This document shows, in pieces, positions 28,340 through 38,115 of a stretch of DNA of 64,000 bases. The DNA is from JABMQB01 sp963678235 (GTDB lineage: Bacteria > Bacteroidota > Bacteroidia > Bacteroidales > Prolixibacteraceae), in NCBI GenBank assembly GCA_963678235.1, contig OY782766.1, positions 3,720,001-3,784,000 of the forward strand, written 5' to 3'. Both the position numbers and the translations under genes were made by a program. Numbering within the stretch: position 1 is the first letter of the stretch; every line of letters starts with the position of its first letter. The notes below the pieces were generated by a model that was given only the letters and a program-made list of their open reading frames with translations, made no database searches and was not told where the DNA came from.

Positions 28340-29428
28340 ATGGGCAATACATATTGTGTTATTATGGCTGGTGGAATTGGCAGCCGGTTCTGGCCTCTTA
28401 GCCGGAAAGCAATGCCAAAACAATTTCTGGATATTTTGGGTGTTGGCCGCACTTTTATACAACAAACATACGACAGGTTTTCTTCAATTGTTCCGAAAGA
28501 AAATTTTTTGGTGGTTACCAATATCGACTACAAAGAGTTGGTGAGTGAGCAACTCCCCGAATTAGATGATTCTCAGGTTTTATTGGAACCAATACGGAGG
28601 AATACTGCACCTTGTATTACTTATGCAATTAATAAAATCAAATTAAAAGATGCACATGCAAATGTTATTGTTGCACCTTCCGATCATGTAATCCTGAAAC
28701 AGGAACAGTTTATAAGGGAAATTGAAAATGGCCTTGAGTTTGTTGCACGTAATAACGCTTTACTGACCTTGGGAATCAAGGCAAGCCGTCCGGAAACCGG
28801 ATATGGGTATATTCAGATAAAAAAGAGGGAGAAATTCGGAAAGCTAAACAACCTGTACAAGGTGAAAACCTTTACGGAGAAGCCGGATGAAAAAATGGCT
28901 AAAATATTTATGGACAGTGGCGAATTTTTTTGGAATTCGGGGATTTTCCTTTGGTCAATTCCGGCAATTAGCGCTGCCCTTCAAACCTATTTAGCCGACA
29001 TTTATGAGCTTTTCGATAAGGGCAAAGAACGCTACAATACCGAGAATGAAGAAGCTTTTATCAACAAAACATATTCCGAATGCCAGGGGATTTCGATTGA
29101 TTATGGAGTAATGGAAAAAGCCAATAACGTATATGTGTTAACAGCCGATTTTGGGTGGAGCGATTTGGGTACCTGGGACTCATTGTACGAAAGCAAAGAA
29201 AAAGATGCAGATGGGAATGTGGTAAAGGGCGATAACATTTTAAAATACGATGTAAAAAATTGTATTGTGAGTTTGCCCAACGAAAAAACAGCTGTGCTGC
29301 ATGGTCTGGATGGGTATATTGTGGTTGAATCAAAAGAAATGCTGATGGTTTGTAAACGTTCCGACGAATCAAATATCCGCCAGTTTGTTACCGATGTGCG
29401 CCTTAAGAAAGGGGAGGGTTATGTTTAA
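28340..29428 (+). CDS. manC: Mannose-1-phosphate guanylyltransferase
   Basis: 362 residues from the ATG at 28340; the longer frame from a TTG at 28289 adds 17 unlikely residues. The nucleotidyltransferase signature VIMAGGIGSRFWPLSRKAMPKQF, VAPSDHVI, and the FTEKP motif identify the GDP-mannose-forming enzyme (mannose-1-phosphate + GTP). This product feeds fucose, mannose or rhamnose-type sugars of capsule, LPS or glycoproteins. No C-terminal isomerase domain. It stands alone and ends in a strong terminator. Confidence 0.93.
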   Translation: MGNTYCVIMAGGIGSRFWPLSRKAMPKQFLDILGVGRTFIQQTYDRFSSIVPKENFLVVTNIDYKELVSEQLPELDDSQVLLEPIRRNTAPCITYAINKIKLKDAHANVIVAPSDHVILKQEQFIREIENGLEFVARNNALLTLGIKASRPETGYGYIQIKKREKFGKLNNLYKVKTFTEKPDEKMAKIFMDSGEFFWNSGIFLWSIPAISAALQTYLADIYELFDKGKERYNTENEEAFINKTYSECQGISIDYGVMEKANNVYVLTADFGWSDLGTWDSLYESKEKDADGNVVKGDNILKYDVKNCIVSLPNEKTAVLHGLDGYIVVESKEMLMVCKRSDESNIRQFVTDVRLKKGEGYV

Positions 29429-29461
29429 AAGGGAGTAAAATAATCTTTTAAACTCCCTTTT
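29427..29461 (+). terminator. Terminator after manC, probably bidirectional
   Basis: A perfect 10-bp stem AAAAGGGAGT / ACTCCCTTTT begins at the manC stop codon. A and T tracts at both ends allow use by the convergent lipoprotein gene ending at 29527. Confidence 0.8.
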
Positions 29462-29526
29462 AATGAATAAAATTTTAATGATATTGTTCCCTACTTATAC
29501 TTGTTTGGAGATTCGACATACGTTAA

Positions 29527-30210
29527 TTATAATTTATTTATCTGATTAGAGAGAATTTTCCCAAAAGGTGTTGACAAAAAATCGTTAAATTCATATTTTT
29601 CTTTTTCATCTGTTGAAACCCAAAAACATTTCTGGTTTTCAAAATGACAACAATATTTTCGGATTAATATAGATTCATTATGATCTTTGTCTGCCAGTAC
29701 ACCAAGGAAAAACTTTTCTTTTTGTTCGTTATTTTTCCAGTATTTTAGACTTTTGTGTAATACTCGAATATCTGAAAGTCTCCATTTTTTAGTTAAAGGC
29801 GAGTATTCAAAATCAGAGATAGCAAAATACTGTCCTTTATATTTTAATAGAAAGACAAGTTGATTCATAACAGGTTGAACATTTAAGAAAAAACTTTTAC
29901 TATCCTTATATTTTAAAATCTTGGAATTATTTATTGTATAAATAGGAATGGGAATATATTCAATTTCCCCTAAAGTGGTTTTGTTAATAAATGAGGTATT
30001 AACAAAGCCTTCTTTGTCGTTCTTGAGTTTTTCCCAATCATTAAGAATAAATTTGGTTTTAAAATAGGCGTTTACCTCATTTAAGCCCTCCTGTATTTGC
30101 TTGTTCTTTCTCCATTGAGATTCAATTTCTGGATTAGATTCATTTTTAGAATCACAGGATATAAAGACAACAAGAAATAAACATATTATTGAACTGAATA
30201 AAATTTTCAT
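29527..30210 (-). CDS. Uncharacterised lipoprotein
   Basis: 227 residues. The start MKILFSSIICLFLVVFISC with Cys19 is a lipoprotein signal, followed by a serine/asparagine linker. The rest is a mixed alpha/beta sequence rich in lysine, tyrosine and phenylalanine, including FAISDFEYSPLTKKWRLSDIRVL. I do not recognise a family. It is clearly more AT-rich than the flanking metabolic genes and is followed by another AT-rich envelope gene on the same strand (211-base gap), so the pair may be accessory DNA. Confidence 0.7.
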   Translation of the reverse strand: MKILFSSIICLFLVVFISCDSKNESNPEIESQWRKNKQIQEGLNEVNAYFKTKFILNDWEKLKNDKEGFVNTSFINKTTLGEIEYIPIPIYTINNSKILKYKDSKSFFLNVQPVMNQLVFLLKYKGQYFAISDFEYSPLTKKWRLSDIRVLHKSLKYWKNNEQKEKFFLGVLADKDHNESILIRKYCCHFENQKCFWVSTDEKEKYEFNDFLSTPFGKILSNQINKL

Positions 30211-30420
30211 AATTTTTACATTATAGTGTTTGACCTATCGCTGGTTTGCCACATCTATTAAAATATGTTTCTATACATTTTATCAGATTAAATTGATCAA
30301 CTCGTATAAAAGAGTTTTGGTATAAATTGTCCAATAAATATGTATTAGTGGATATAACTTTTTGCCATAATTTGATTTATTATAACATTATTAGTATTTA
30401 TTACATGTTAGGTACTATTT

Positions 30421-30981
30421 TCAAAATTCATAGTTTATAAAAAATTGCCAACCACGGAAATTCTGAACCTTATCGGAACTTTCAAATGCAATTGAATACC
30501 TAAAATCCATTCCAAAATGTTTTATGGGTTTAATCATAATTCCGCACAATAGGGCAAGCGAAACATCATCTGGTGGGTATTTTTCTCGTATAAGACTATT
30601 TTCTGTATTGAATAATGAATGATGCTTTCCCATTAAACTTATCTGTCCACCTCCATAAATAGATACTGGCTTAAGTTTGTAAAATTGAACAAAAACTGGC
30701 AAGTCAACATAATGGGCTCTTGTTTTTTGTTCCCATGAATTTTTATAAAGGTACTCGTATTCTTTTTTTGCAAATAGAATTTCAGCCTGCAAAGAAATAA
30801 ATTTATATAGTTGAAGATTTGAATAAATCCCAACTTGACAACCAATTTTTGCAGTATAGTGTTCAAAATAAGGGCACATATAATTTGGACCAGCTTTAAT
30901 GCCAAATTTATTTTCACCTGCTTTTGCCTTAAAAATAAACAAGAGTATAAAAAGACATAATGTAGTTGTAATTGTTTTCAT
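30421..30981 (-). CDS. Small outer-membrane beta-barrel protein (PorT/OMP_b-brl_2-like)
   Basis: About 186 residues from the ATG at 30981 (MKTITTTLCLFILLFIFKAKA), which gives a clean signal peptide; the frame extends 4 codons further. After cleavage, alternating hydrophobic strands are seen: FGIKAGPNYMCPYF, KIGCQVGIYSNLQLYKFISLQAEILF, PVFVQFYKLKPVSIYGGGQ and a C-terminal strand FINYEF ending in phenylalanine, typical of eight-stranded barrels. Function unknown; many such proteins occur in Bacteroidota. AT-rich like the preceding lipoprotein. Confidence 0.75.
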   Translation of the reverse strand: MKTITTTLCLFILLFIFKAKAGENKFGIKAGPNYMCPYFEHYTAKIGCQVGIYSNLQLYKFISLQAEILFAKKEYEYLYKNSWEQKTRAHYVDLPVFVQFYKLKPVSIYGGGQISLMGKHHSLFNTENSLIREKYPPDDVSLALLCGIMIKPIKHFGMDFRYSIAFESSDKVQNFRGWQFFINYEF

Positions 30982-30993
30982 ATTGTATACCAT

Positions 30994-31306
30994 CGCTTAT
31001 AAAACAACAAAAACTTAAATATTTCTATTGATTCATAGGCAAAATTATTTGAGGTTATTAATTACATAATTATTGGCAAAGTAAGAATTCTCGTGTTCAG
31101 GGACTGAAGACAGGAACTAATATATACTCAGACCAAACGCTAAACTACCAATACTTTTATTGTTATCAAAAAATCCCCCTCATCTAAAAATAGGTTTAAT
31201 AACACAATTGTTTAAGTTTATATTTTCTGCAAAAAAACGGAGTGTATTCAAATAAAAAATGCCACCCAAAATAATTGAGTGGCATCTTCTATCTATTAGT
31301 TATTTC
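30994..31306. other. Intergenic region upstream of the small barrel gene
   Basis: About 310 AT-rich bases. It holds the terminator of the efflux operon (listed separately) at its right end and presumably the promoter of the barrel gene at its left. No other structure was seen. Confidence 0.5.
31250..31286 (-). terminator. Terminator of the RND efflux operon
   Basis: On the minus strand a 7-bp stem ATGCCAC / GTGGCAT, extendable by one or two pairs, is followed by TTTTTTATTT. It begins 20 bases after the RND pump stop codon. Confidence 0.75.
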
Positions 31307-34300
31307 TTATTCTAATTCATCTTCAAGTTCAAGTGTTGCAGCTTTTGGTTTTACATAGCTGTCTTTTGTTAAACGACCACTCCATTTTTGTATTCTATAA
31401 TTAAACCTTATGGTAAGCATATACATTACCGGAGCAACTAAAAGTGTTAAGAAAGTTGCAAAGGTAAGTCCGAAAATAACTGTCCATGACATTGGAGCCC
31501 AAAATGCGGTACTTTCGCTACCAATAGAAATTGCTGGATCAAAATGAGTGAACAAGCCAAAGAAATCGAAATTAAGTCCTACTGCCAGTGGCATTAAACC
31601 AAGAACAGTGGTTATTGCGGTTAATAGTACCGGACGAAGCCTTGTTTTACCCGCCTCAACCAATGTTTCAACCTGAATGTCGGGAGCCATAAATGCACCT
31701 TCTGCCAAACCTAATTCTTCACGTTTCTTTTTACGCAGAAGGTCAATATAATCGATAAGTACAATACCGTTGTTCACCACAATTCCAGCTAGTGAAATTA
31801 TTCCGATTCCGGTCATAATAATCACGAATTCCATTTTAAATAATCCAAGTCCAAGGAATACACCAATTGTACTGAATAGTACCGTCATCATGATGATTGC
31901 CGGACGAATAAATGAATTGAATTGGGTAACAAGAATCACGGTAATTAATGCAATAACAACACCTAAGGCAAACATAAGAAAAGCACTGCTTTCATCTTGT
32001 TCTTGTTGTTCTCCTGTAAAGGCATAACTATATCCATTCGGCATTTCGTAATCTGCAATTACTTGCCTGATTCTTTCATTAACAACATTGGCGTTGTACC
32101 CTTCTTCTATGTTAGAAGAAATGGTGATTGCTCTTTTGTTATCAATCCTACTAATTTTATCATAGGTTGTTGAGTACTCAAAATCTGCAACTGCAGAAAT
32201 AGGAATACTTCTGTCGTTTACGTGTAATTTTTGATTCATTAAAGAGGAAACGTCGTTTCTGTATTGCTTATCTAATCGAACAAAAATGTCGTATTCTTCT
32301 TCACCTTCTTTGAAATTACCAACATCTTGCCCATAAAGAGAAGTTCTGAATGCCATTGCAATTTGTTGGGTCGAAAGTTCATACAATCTTGCACGTTCCC
32401 GATCAATATTGATTAACATTTCCGGTTGGTTCACATCGATATTTAACTTTAATTCATCGATTCCGGGAATATTATCTTCTTCAATCAAATTAATAAGATC
32501 GTCCGTTATTTTAATAAGGACGTCAAACTCATCTCCTGTAACATCAATATTTACGGGTGCTCCAACAGGTGGCCCTTGATCTTCTTTTTCTACATATATT
32601 TTAGCACCCACAAAACCATCAAGGTTCTTGGTTATTTCCTGCATTATTTTAGCCGTGCTAATACCTTCTCTTAGCTTGTACTCCTCAAATGATATACTTG
32701 TTAAAGATTTATTTGGGCTGCTGGAAGATTCAAACATCCCGCCTTTTCCGTTACCTACACTGGTGGTAACAGATTTAATGATGTGCATAAAAGGAGCAAC
32801 TGTTTCATTTACAATCTTTTCTACTTCCCGAGACACCTCGTCTGTTTTATCAATCGATGTTCCCAGAGGTAGTTCCATTGTAACATAAATTGTTTGTGGA
32901 TCCTGATTTGGGAAAAATAATACAACAGGAGAACTATTGAAATAAAATGCTGCTGAAAATATAAGCAACAAAACAGTTCCAAAGAAATAAATTAATGGGG
33001 TGAAGCCTGTTAATGCATGACGTAATTGTCTGGCATAAAAATTCTCAACCCAAACCAAAAATTTCGTTTGAAACCATCTGGCTAATGGCTTCAAGGCAAT
33101 ATAATTAAGCACCATTAGAATAACGATGGTCATTAGAATATTTCCCATCCAGATTACTCCTGCTAAATAAAATAAGGCTGAAATGAGTACCAAGACTCCG
33201 GCAACCTTGAGCGATTTTTTAAGATTTATTTTTTTATTGATATCATCAATCTTCATAAAAGATGATACAAATGCAGGGTTAAGGATTAATGCAACAAATA
33301 GCGAAGATGCCAACACTACAATAAGTGTTTTCGGAAGTATGGACATAAACTCACCAACGATTCCTTCCCACATTAATAATGGGAAAAATGCAGCTAGCGT
33401 TGTCAAAGTAGATGTAATGATAGGAAAAGCAATTTCACTCACACCTTTCTTTGTTGCCGACATAACAGAATAGCCAAGATTATGGAGCCTGTAAACATTC
33501 TCGACAACCACAATGGCGTTATCCACCAGCATACCCAAAGCTAAAATAAGTCCGTAAAGCACCATACTGTTTAGCGTAACATCTGTTTGCTCAAGTATGA
33601 TAAACGATAAGAACATTGACATTGGGATTGCTAAACCGGAGAATAAAGCATTTCTTAATCCCAGGAAAAGGAATAAAACAAAAATTACCAAAAGGGTTCC
33701 AAGGATAATGCTGTTTTCAAGGTTGCTTATGTCATTTCGGATATAATTGGTCATATCATCTGTAACGATTACATCCAGATTTTCAGGAATATATCCTTTT
33801 TCTTTTTGTTCGGCGATAACCTTGATTACTTTTTCGGAAGCATCTAAAATATTTTCACCGGATTTTTTTGTTATTGCAAGAGTAACAACGGGGCGGTTGT
33901 CAAGTCGGGCAATTGTTGACTGTTCCTTATAACCATCCACAACTGTAGCCACATCACGAATATAAACCGGTTTGCCCATGTTCACTTTAACGATGGTATT
34001 GGCAATTTGCTCCATGTTTTCATAATCGGCAACCGTACGAATTACCCTTCGGGTCTGGTCGGCGGTAAACTCACCGGCACCCATGGTAATATTTTCCAAT
34101 TGAACAGCAAAAGCAATATCGTCAAAGCCAATCCCATGTGCTTCCAGTTTGTGCGGGTCTACATTAATTTGAATTTCTCGTTCATCAATTCCTCTTATGT
34201 TTGCCTCGGAAATTTCATTGAGACCTTCAAATTCATCTTGTAATATTTCAGAATATTTTTTCAAGTCTTTCATGCTGAAATCTCCCGAAAGGTTGACATT

Positions 34301-34771
34301 CATAATCGGGAATTCTGAGAAATCCAAATCCATCACCAGAGGGTCCTGATCAAGATCACTTGGCAGTTCCGATTTGGATTTATCCACCCTGTCTTTCGTA
34401 TCCTGCAATGCATCTTTTACGTCGACTTTGGTATTAAATTCAACAACAATAATACTTACATCCTGATACGATGCAGAGGATAGTTTTTTAACTCCCTGCA
34501 TCCCTTTTAGTTCCTGTTCAATAGGGCGTGTAATAAAATTCTCAATATCTATTGGTGAGTTTCCCGGATATACGGTTTGAATGAATACATAAGGGATTGA
34601 TATTTCAGGCATTGCTTCCCGAGGCATGTTATTATAGGAGAATATCCCAAATAAGACAATGATCCCAGTTAAAATATATACAGTAGTCCTGTTTTTTAGC
34701 GCCAGGTAAGTTGGTCCAAACCGGCGCGTTATATTTTGCGTGTTTTTAGATTGTTTTTTTTCTTTTACCAT
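31307..34771 (-). CDS. RND-family efflux pump, inner-membrane permease (HAE1/AcrB-like)
   Basis: 1154 residues with the classic two-fold layout: a membrane helix near residue 35, a large periplasmic loop (FIQTVYPGNSPIDIENFITRPIEQELKGMQGVKK), six membrane helices, a second periplasmic loop and six more helices. TM4 carries LGMLVDNAIVVVENV, so only one of the two aspartates of AcrB is present (D followed by N). An insertion of two extra membrane segments near residue 515-560 is visible. Proton-driven export of hydrophobic compounds or lipids. Last gene of the tetR-tolC-adaptor-pump set. Confidence 0.93.
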   Translation of the reverse strand: MVKEKKQSKNTQNITRRFGPTYLALKNRTTVYILTGIIVLFGIFSYNNMPREAMPEISIPYVFIQTVYPGNSPIDIENFITRPIEQELKGMQGVKKLSSASYQDVSIIVVEFNTKVDVKDALQDTKDRVDKSKSELPSDLDQDPLVMDLDFSEFPIMNVNLSGDFSMKDLKKYSEILQDEFEGLNEISEANIRGIDEREIQINVDPHKLEAHGIGFDDIAFAVQLENITMGAGEFTADQTRRVIRTVADYENMEQIANTIVKVNMGKPVYIRDVATVVDGYKEQSTIARLDNRPVVTLAITKKSGENILDASEKVIKVIAEQKEKGYIPENLDVIVTDDMTNYIRNDISNLENSIILGTLLVIFVLFLFLGLRNALFSGLAIPMSMFLSFIILEQTDVTLNSMVLYGLILALGMLVDNAIVVVENVYRLHNLGYSVMSATKKGVSEIAFPIITSTLTTLAAFFPLLMWEGIVGEFMSILPKTLIVVLASSLFVALILNPAFVSSFMKIDDINKKINLKKSLKVAGVLVLISALFYLAGVIWMGNILMTIVILMVLNYIALKPLARWFQTKFLVWVENFYARQLRHALTGFTPLIYFFGTVLLLIFSAAFYFNSSPVVLFFPNQDPQTIYVTMELPLGTSIDKTDEVSREVEKIVNETVAPFMHIIKSVTTSVGNGKGGMFESSSSPNKSLTSISFEEYKLREGISTAKIMQEITKNLDGFVGAKIYVEKEDQGPPVGAPVNIDVTGDEFDVLIKITDDLINLIEEDNIPGIDELKLNIDVNQPEMLINIDRERARLYELSTQQIAMAFRTSLYGQDVGNFKEGEEEYDIFVRLDKQYRNDVSSLMNQKLHVNDRSIPISAVADFEYSTTYDKISRIDNKRAITISSNIEEGYNANVVNERIRQVIADYEMPNGYSYAFTGEQQEQDESSAFLMFALGVVIALITVILVTQFNSFIRPAIIMMTVLFSTIGVFLGLGLFKMEFVIIMTGIGIISLAGIVVNNGIVLIDYIDLLRKKKREELGLAEGAFMAPDIQVETLVEAGKTRLRPVLLTAITTVLGLMPLAVGLNFDFFGLFTHFDPAISIGSESTAFWAPMSWTVIFGLTFATFLTLLVAPVMYMLTIRFNYRIQKWSGRLTKDSYVKPKAATLELEDELE

Positions 34772-34804
34772 GTTGGAAAATATTAATGATTCTACCCAAC
34801 TACT

Positions 34805-35923
34805 TTAAAAATTGATGAAGGTTCCGTCCACAATTTGTGTAAACCCATCGGTGATTACCTGCATGTCGGCAGTTAAACCTTCCAACACTTCGGTCATATT
34901 GTTGTCTGAAACACCTAGAGTAACATAGACTTTTTTGGCTTTGTTTTCACCATTCGAAGAATCAACAATATATGTATAATCGCCCCTGAAATCTTCTTTG
35001 ATAATTAAAGAAGGCACCACAATTGCTTCTTTAGAAACGTAGTCCCTGATTTTAATAATCGACATTATATTTGGTTTGATCATCTGGTTGGAGTTGTCTA
35101 AGTTTAACCTGACCCTGAAAGTTCTGTTGTTTGGGTCGATAGTGTTTCCAATCCGGTAAATCGGAGTTTTTATTTCTGTTGCCAGTGCAGGGAATTCAAC
35201 CGTTACCTTATCGCCTTTTTTAATCTTAGTCAAATAAGTTTCAGCAACATCGGCATAAATTTTTACCTTGCTCATGTTAAGGACTTTTGCAAAGGGCACC
35301 TGTGGGCTCCCTATTTGTCCTTTTTTCTGGTATACAATATCAATAACGCCATCAATAGGCGATTTAATAACAGCCATTTCAATTTGGGCTTTCATTGCTT
35401 CCACTCTTTTTTCAATGGCTTCTTTACTTGTTTTTGCCTGAAGGAATTCGATTTCAGAGCCAATGTTTTGCTCCCAAAGGTTTTTCTGCCTTTCGAAGGT
35501 TGTGTTGGCTAATTCCTGTTGAATTAAAATTTCATCCAAAGAACGTTGCAAGGCACTTGTATTTAGTTTTCCAAGAACATCGCCTTTGTTTACGTTCATT
35601 CCTTCTGTTACCAGCACTTCTTCAATAATCCCTGCAGATTCAGGGCTCACATTCACATCCAATTCGGCTTCAACATTTCCGGTTACTTCGAAAAAATGCT
35701 CGAACAATTGATTTTCAAGTTTCGTAACATTTACGTTTACAACTTCTTTTTCTTCATTGGCTGCAAGTTCTTCCTCCAGCGCGTTTATTTTTTGTTTCAA
35801 TTCGTTGTATTCTTTTCTGAACGCTTGTAATTGCTGCTCTTTGGTAAGTTCGTCGCCAGCAGGTTTGCTTGAGCAAGATGCGAGGAAAAGTACCACTATT
35901 ATTAGTATTAATTTCTGTTTCAT
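34805..35923 (-). CDS. RND efflux periplasmic adaptor lipoprotein (membrane fusion protein)
   Basis: 372 residues. Lipoprotein signal MKQKLILIIVVLFLASC (Cys17), a coiled coil of about 45 residues, then the biotinyl-lipoyl halves (VSPESAGIIEEVLVTEGMNVNKGDVLGKL and MAVIKSPIDGVIDIVYQKKGQIG) around a helical hairpin, and C-terminal beta-barrel domains. It bridges the pump and the TolC-like channel. The coiled coil before the lipoyl domain is unusual in position. Gap of 33 bases to the pump gene. Confidence 0.92.
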   Translation of the reverse strand: MKQKLILIIVVLFLASCSSKPAGDELTKEQQLQAFRKEYNELKQKINALEEELAANEEKEVVNVNVTKLENQLFEHFFEVTGNVEAELDVNVSPESAGIIEEVLVTEGMNVNKGDVLGKLNTSALQRSLDEILIQQELANTTFERQKNLWEQNIGSEIEFLQAKTSKEAIEKRVEAMKAQIEMAVIKSPIDGVIDIVYQKKGQIGSPQVPFAKVLNMSKVKIYADVAETYLTKIKKGDKVTVEFPALATEIKTPIYRIGNTIDPNNRTFRVRLNLDNSNQMIKPNIMSIIKIRDYVSKEAIVVPSLIIKEDFRGDYTYIVDSSNGENKAKKVYVTLGVSDNNMTEVLEGLTADMQVITDGFTQIVDGTFINF

Positions 35924-35948
35924 TTTATTTTGTTTTTAGTTTTTCAAA

Positions 35949-37298
35949 TTAAAGTTTTCCCAGCGCCTTTTTCAGTGTGAGATCGTATTGCAATAAGGCC
36001 AGCACCGATCCGATATATGCGCCATGTGCTTGTATGTATTGGGTTTCTATTTGTGATAATTCGGTACTGCTTGATATTCCGTTGTTAAATTTTATTTTTG
36101 TTTTGTCGAGGATTTTTGCAGACAGATCTTTATTCTCTTTATCGTTTGAATATTTTTCAAGGGCCGATTCCATGTTTGCCAATGCAGTTAAATAATCCTT
36201 TTGAAGCGTTTGCGAAGCCAGTAAGCGTTCGTTTGCAGCTTTATCAAGATCAATCCGGGCTTGTTGCACTTTCGAAGATTTTTGTCCGGAGTTAAAAATC
36301 GGGACAGAAATTTGCAAACCTACCAACGAAGATTTAAACCATGGCACCGATGATTTAAACAAGTTCCCTTCATTTCCGTAAGCGGTTTTAGACCAATTGT
36401 AAAATGCACTTACACGTGGTAAATAACTTGATTTTTCAAGATCCAGGAGCTTCTGAGATGCCAAATAATTGGATTCGGAAAGTTTGAAATCAATGTGGTT
36501 GCTCACATTAAAAGCTATAGCTTCGTTTTGTTGGAGCAAAGGCAATACAAATCCTGTCAACTCATCTTTCAAAGAAATTTCATTTTCCATACCATAGCCC
36601 ATCGCGTATCTTAATACAACTTTGGCAATTTTAATTTCGCGGTCAGCTTTTAAAACTTCATTTTCCGCATTTTTTACCATCAATTTCATTTGGTCCACAT
36701 CCTGTTCTTCACGGAAACCATTTTCAAAATAAGCTTTGGTATCCTGGAATAATTTCATGGTATTTTCCAGGTTTTCTTCCATTACTTTTTTGTTTTCTTT
36801 CCCGATCAAAACCATATAATAAGCTTGTGCAACTGCTTCACGAATGTCAATTTCTGTTTTTTCGTGTGCCTGTTTTGCAAGGTTCAAATACAATTTTGAG
36901 GAACCTACACCAACAATATATGAACCATCAAATATGAGCTGGTTAACAGTAAATCCATAGTCTGAACTATAATCCTGCCCAAATTTTACAGGGATATATG
37001 TTCCGGCTTCTTCTCCAAAAAATTCACCTGGAATTAAGGAAACTGGTAAGTTCAGGAATTTGTTGTAGTTAGCAGTTCCAGAAACCTGTGGCAGCCCGAT
37101 AGAGATTGTCTCCCAGACCTTTTTTTGTGCTTTGGTAATATCCATATTTGAGTTTTTGAGGATGTAGGAATTCTTCATGGCAAATTCCTGTGCCTCACCC
37201 AAACTAAAAGCACTTTCTTCGTTTTGCGACCATGTGACGGCTGGCAAGACCAACATGCTTAGCAGAAGAATGATAATTGTTTTAGTTGTTTTCTTCAT
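35949..37298 (-). CDS. TolC-family outer-membrane efflux channel
   Basis: 449 residues with a signal peptide ending near TWSQ. The two internal OEP repeats are visible: FSLGEAQEFAMKNSYILKNSNMDITKAQKKV in the first half and the later helical NERLLASQTLQKDYLTALANMESALEKY in the second. It forms the outer-membrane duct for the adaptor and pump encoded downstream. One base separates it from tetR. Confidence 0.92.
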   Translation of the reverse strand: MKKTTKTIIILLLSMLVLPAVTWSQNEESAFSLGEAQEFAMKNSYILKNSNMDITKAQKKVWETISIGLPQVSGTANYNKFLNLPVSLIPGEFFGEEAGTYIPVKFGQDYSSDYGFTVNQLIFDGSYIVGVGSSKLYLNLAKQAHEKTEIDIREAVAQAYYMVLIGKENKKVMEENLENTMKLFQDTKAYFENGFREEQDVDQMKLMVKNAENEVLKADREIKIAKVVLRYAMGYGMENEISLKDELTGFVLPLLQQNEAIAFNVSNHIDFKLSESNYLASQKLLDLEKSSYLPRVSAFYNWSKTAYGNEGNLFKSSVPWFKSSLVGLQISVPIFNSGQKSSKVQQARIDLDKAANERLLASQTLQKDYLTALANMESALEKYSNDKENKDLSAKILDKTKIKFNNGISSSTELSQIETQYIQAHGAYIGSVLALLQYDLTLKKALGKL

Positions 37299-37299
37299 A

Positions 37300-37908
37300 T
37301 TAATCTTTGTTTATTTGTTTGTGGAAATATTTTAATCCTTTTTCGGTACAAATTGCCCTTAGATGGTATTCAATTCCTTTTTCAAATACCTTGAAGGACA
37401 TGATTTCATTTTCATTAAAAATCCCGGAGTCGGGGTTCATTGTACATAAAACCCTTCCGACCTGAAGTTTTGCAACAAACTCGGCATCCACATCTTTTCG
37501 GTACAAGCCCTCCGAAACCCCTTGTTTTATATTGGCAATTGTGTTTTCAAAAATATCATCGTGTTTATGGCGGCAAACTTTATTATATTGTTTCGGATAA
37601 TACTTTTTCAATTCAAACTCAAGGTTATTATTGTATTGTTTCATTATCCTGCCAATTTCATTTTTCATTGCGAGCAAGGCATCAATGGCATTGTCGCTTT
37701 CCTTTTTTGCCTTTTCGTAGTGGTTCTGGTAAATAAGGTTGTCTATTGTTTGGTTAACCAGGTCTTCTTTATCCTTAAAATATTGGTAAAGGGTTTTCTT
37801 TGAAATGCCAACTTCACGTGATACATCCTCCATGGTTACACTTCGGATGCCATATTTAAGATACAACTCAGCGGTTTTTTCAAGTATATGCTTTTTCTTT
37901 TTTTCCAT
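37300..37908 (-). CDS. TetR-family repressor of the efflux operon
   Basis: 202 residues. The N-terminal helix-turn-helix is GIRSVTMEDVSREVGISKKTLYQYFKDKEDLV. The C-terminal ligand domain is variable. It is the first gene of the tetR-tolC-adaptor-RND operon, so it probably represses its own operon, with release by a pump substrate. An inverted repeat 34-66 bases before the start is a plausible operator. Confidence 0.92.
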   Translation of the reverse strand: MEKKKKHILEKTAELYLKYGIRSVTMEDVSREVGISKKTLYQYFKDKEDLVNQTIDNLIYQNHYEKAKKESDNAIDALLAMKNEIGRIMKQYNNNLEFELKKYYPKQYNKVCRHKHDDIFENTIANIKQGVSEGLYRKDVDAEFVAKLQVGRVLCTMNPDSGIFNENEIMSFKVFEKGIEYHLRAICTEKGLKYFHKQINKD

Positions 37909-37941
37909 AGATTTGCAAAAATAGAAATAAATATACGCGAT

Positions 37942-37974
37942 AAACTTACGGAATGTTAAAAGTTTCCTAAGTTT
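37942..37974. promoter_or_regulatory. Inverted repeat upstream of tetR, candidate operator
   Basis: Left arm AAACTTACGGAA and right arm TTTCCTAAGTTT are inverted copies with one bulged base and a 9-base spacer. The site is 34-66 bases before the tetR start and just upstream of a -7-like TATTTTTG (minus strand, 37916-37923), so a bound repressor would cover the -33 region. Confidence 0.5.
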
Positions 37975-38115
37975 TTGTTATGGCACATTGATTTCTAAAG
38001 TTTTGTTAAGCAAACCAAAACTAAAGGTTGAATAATTTATCTAAATGCTGTTTTCGGCAAACAGGTCATTTTTGGGGTTAAATAATCGAATATTCAAGTA
38101 AACGGCAAAACATAT

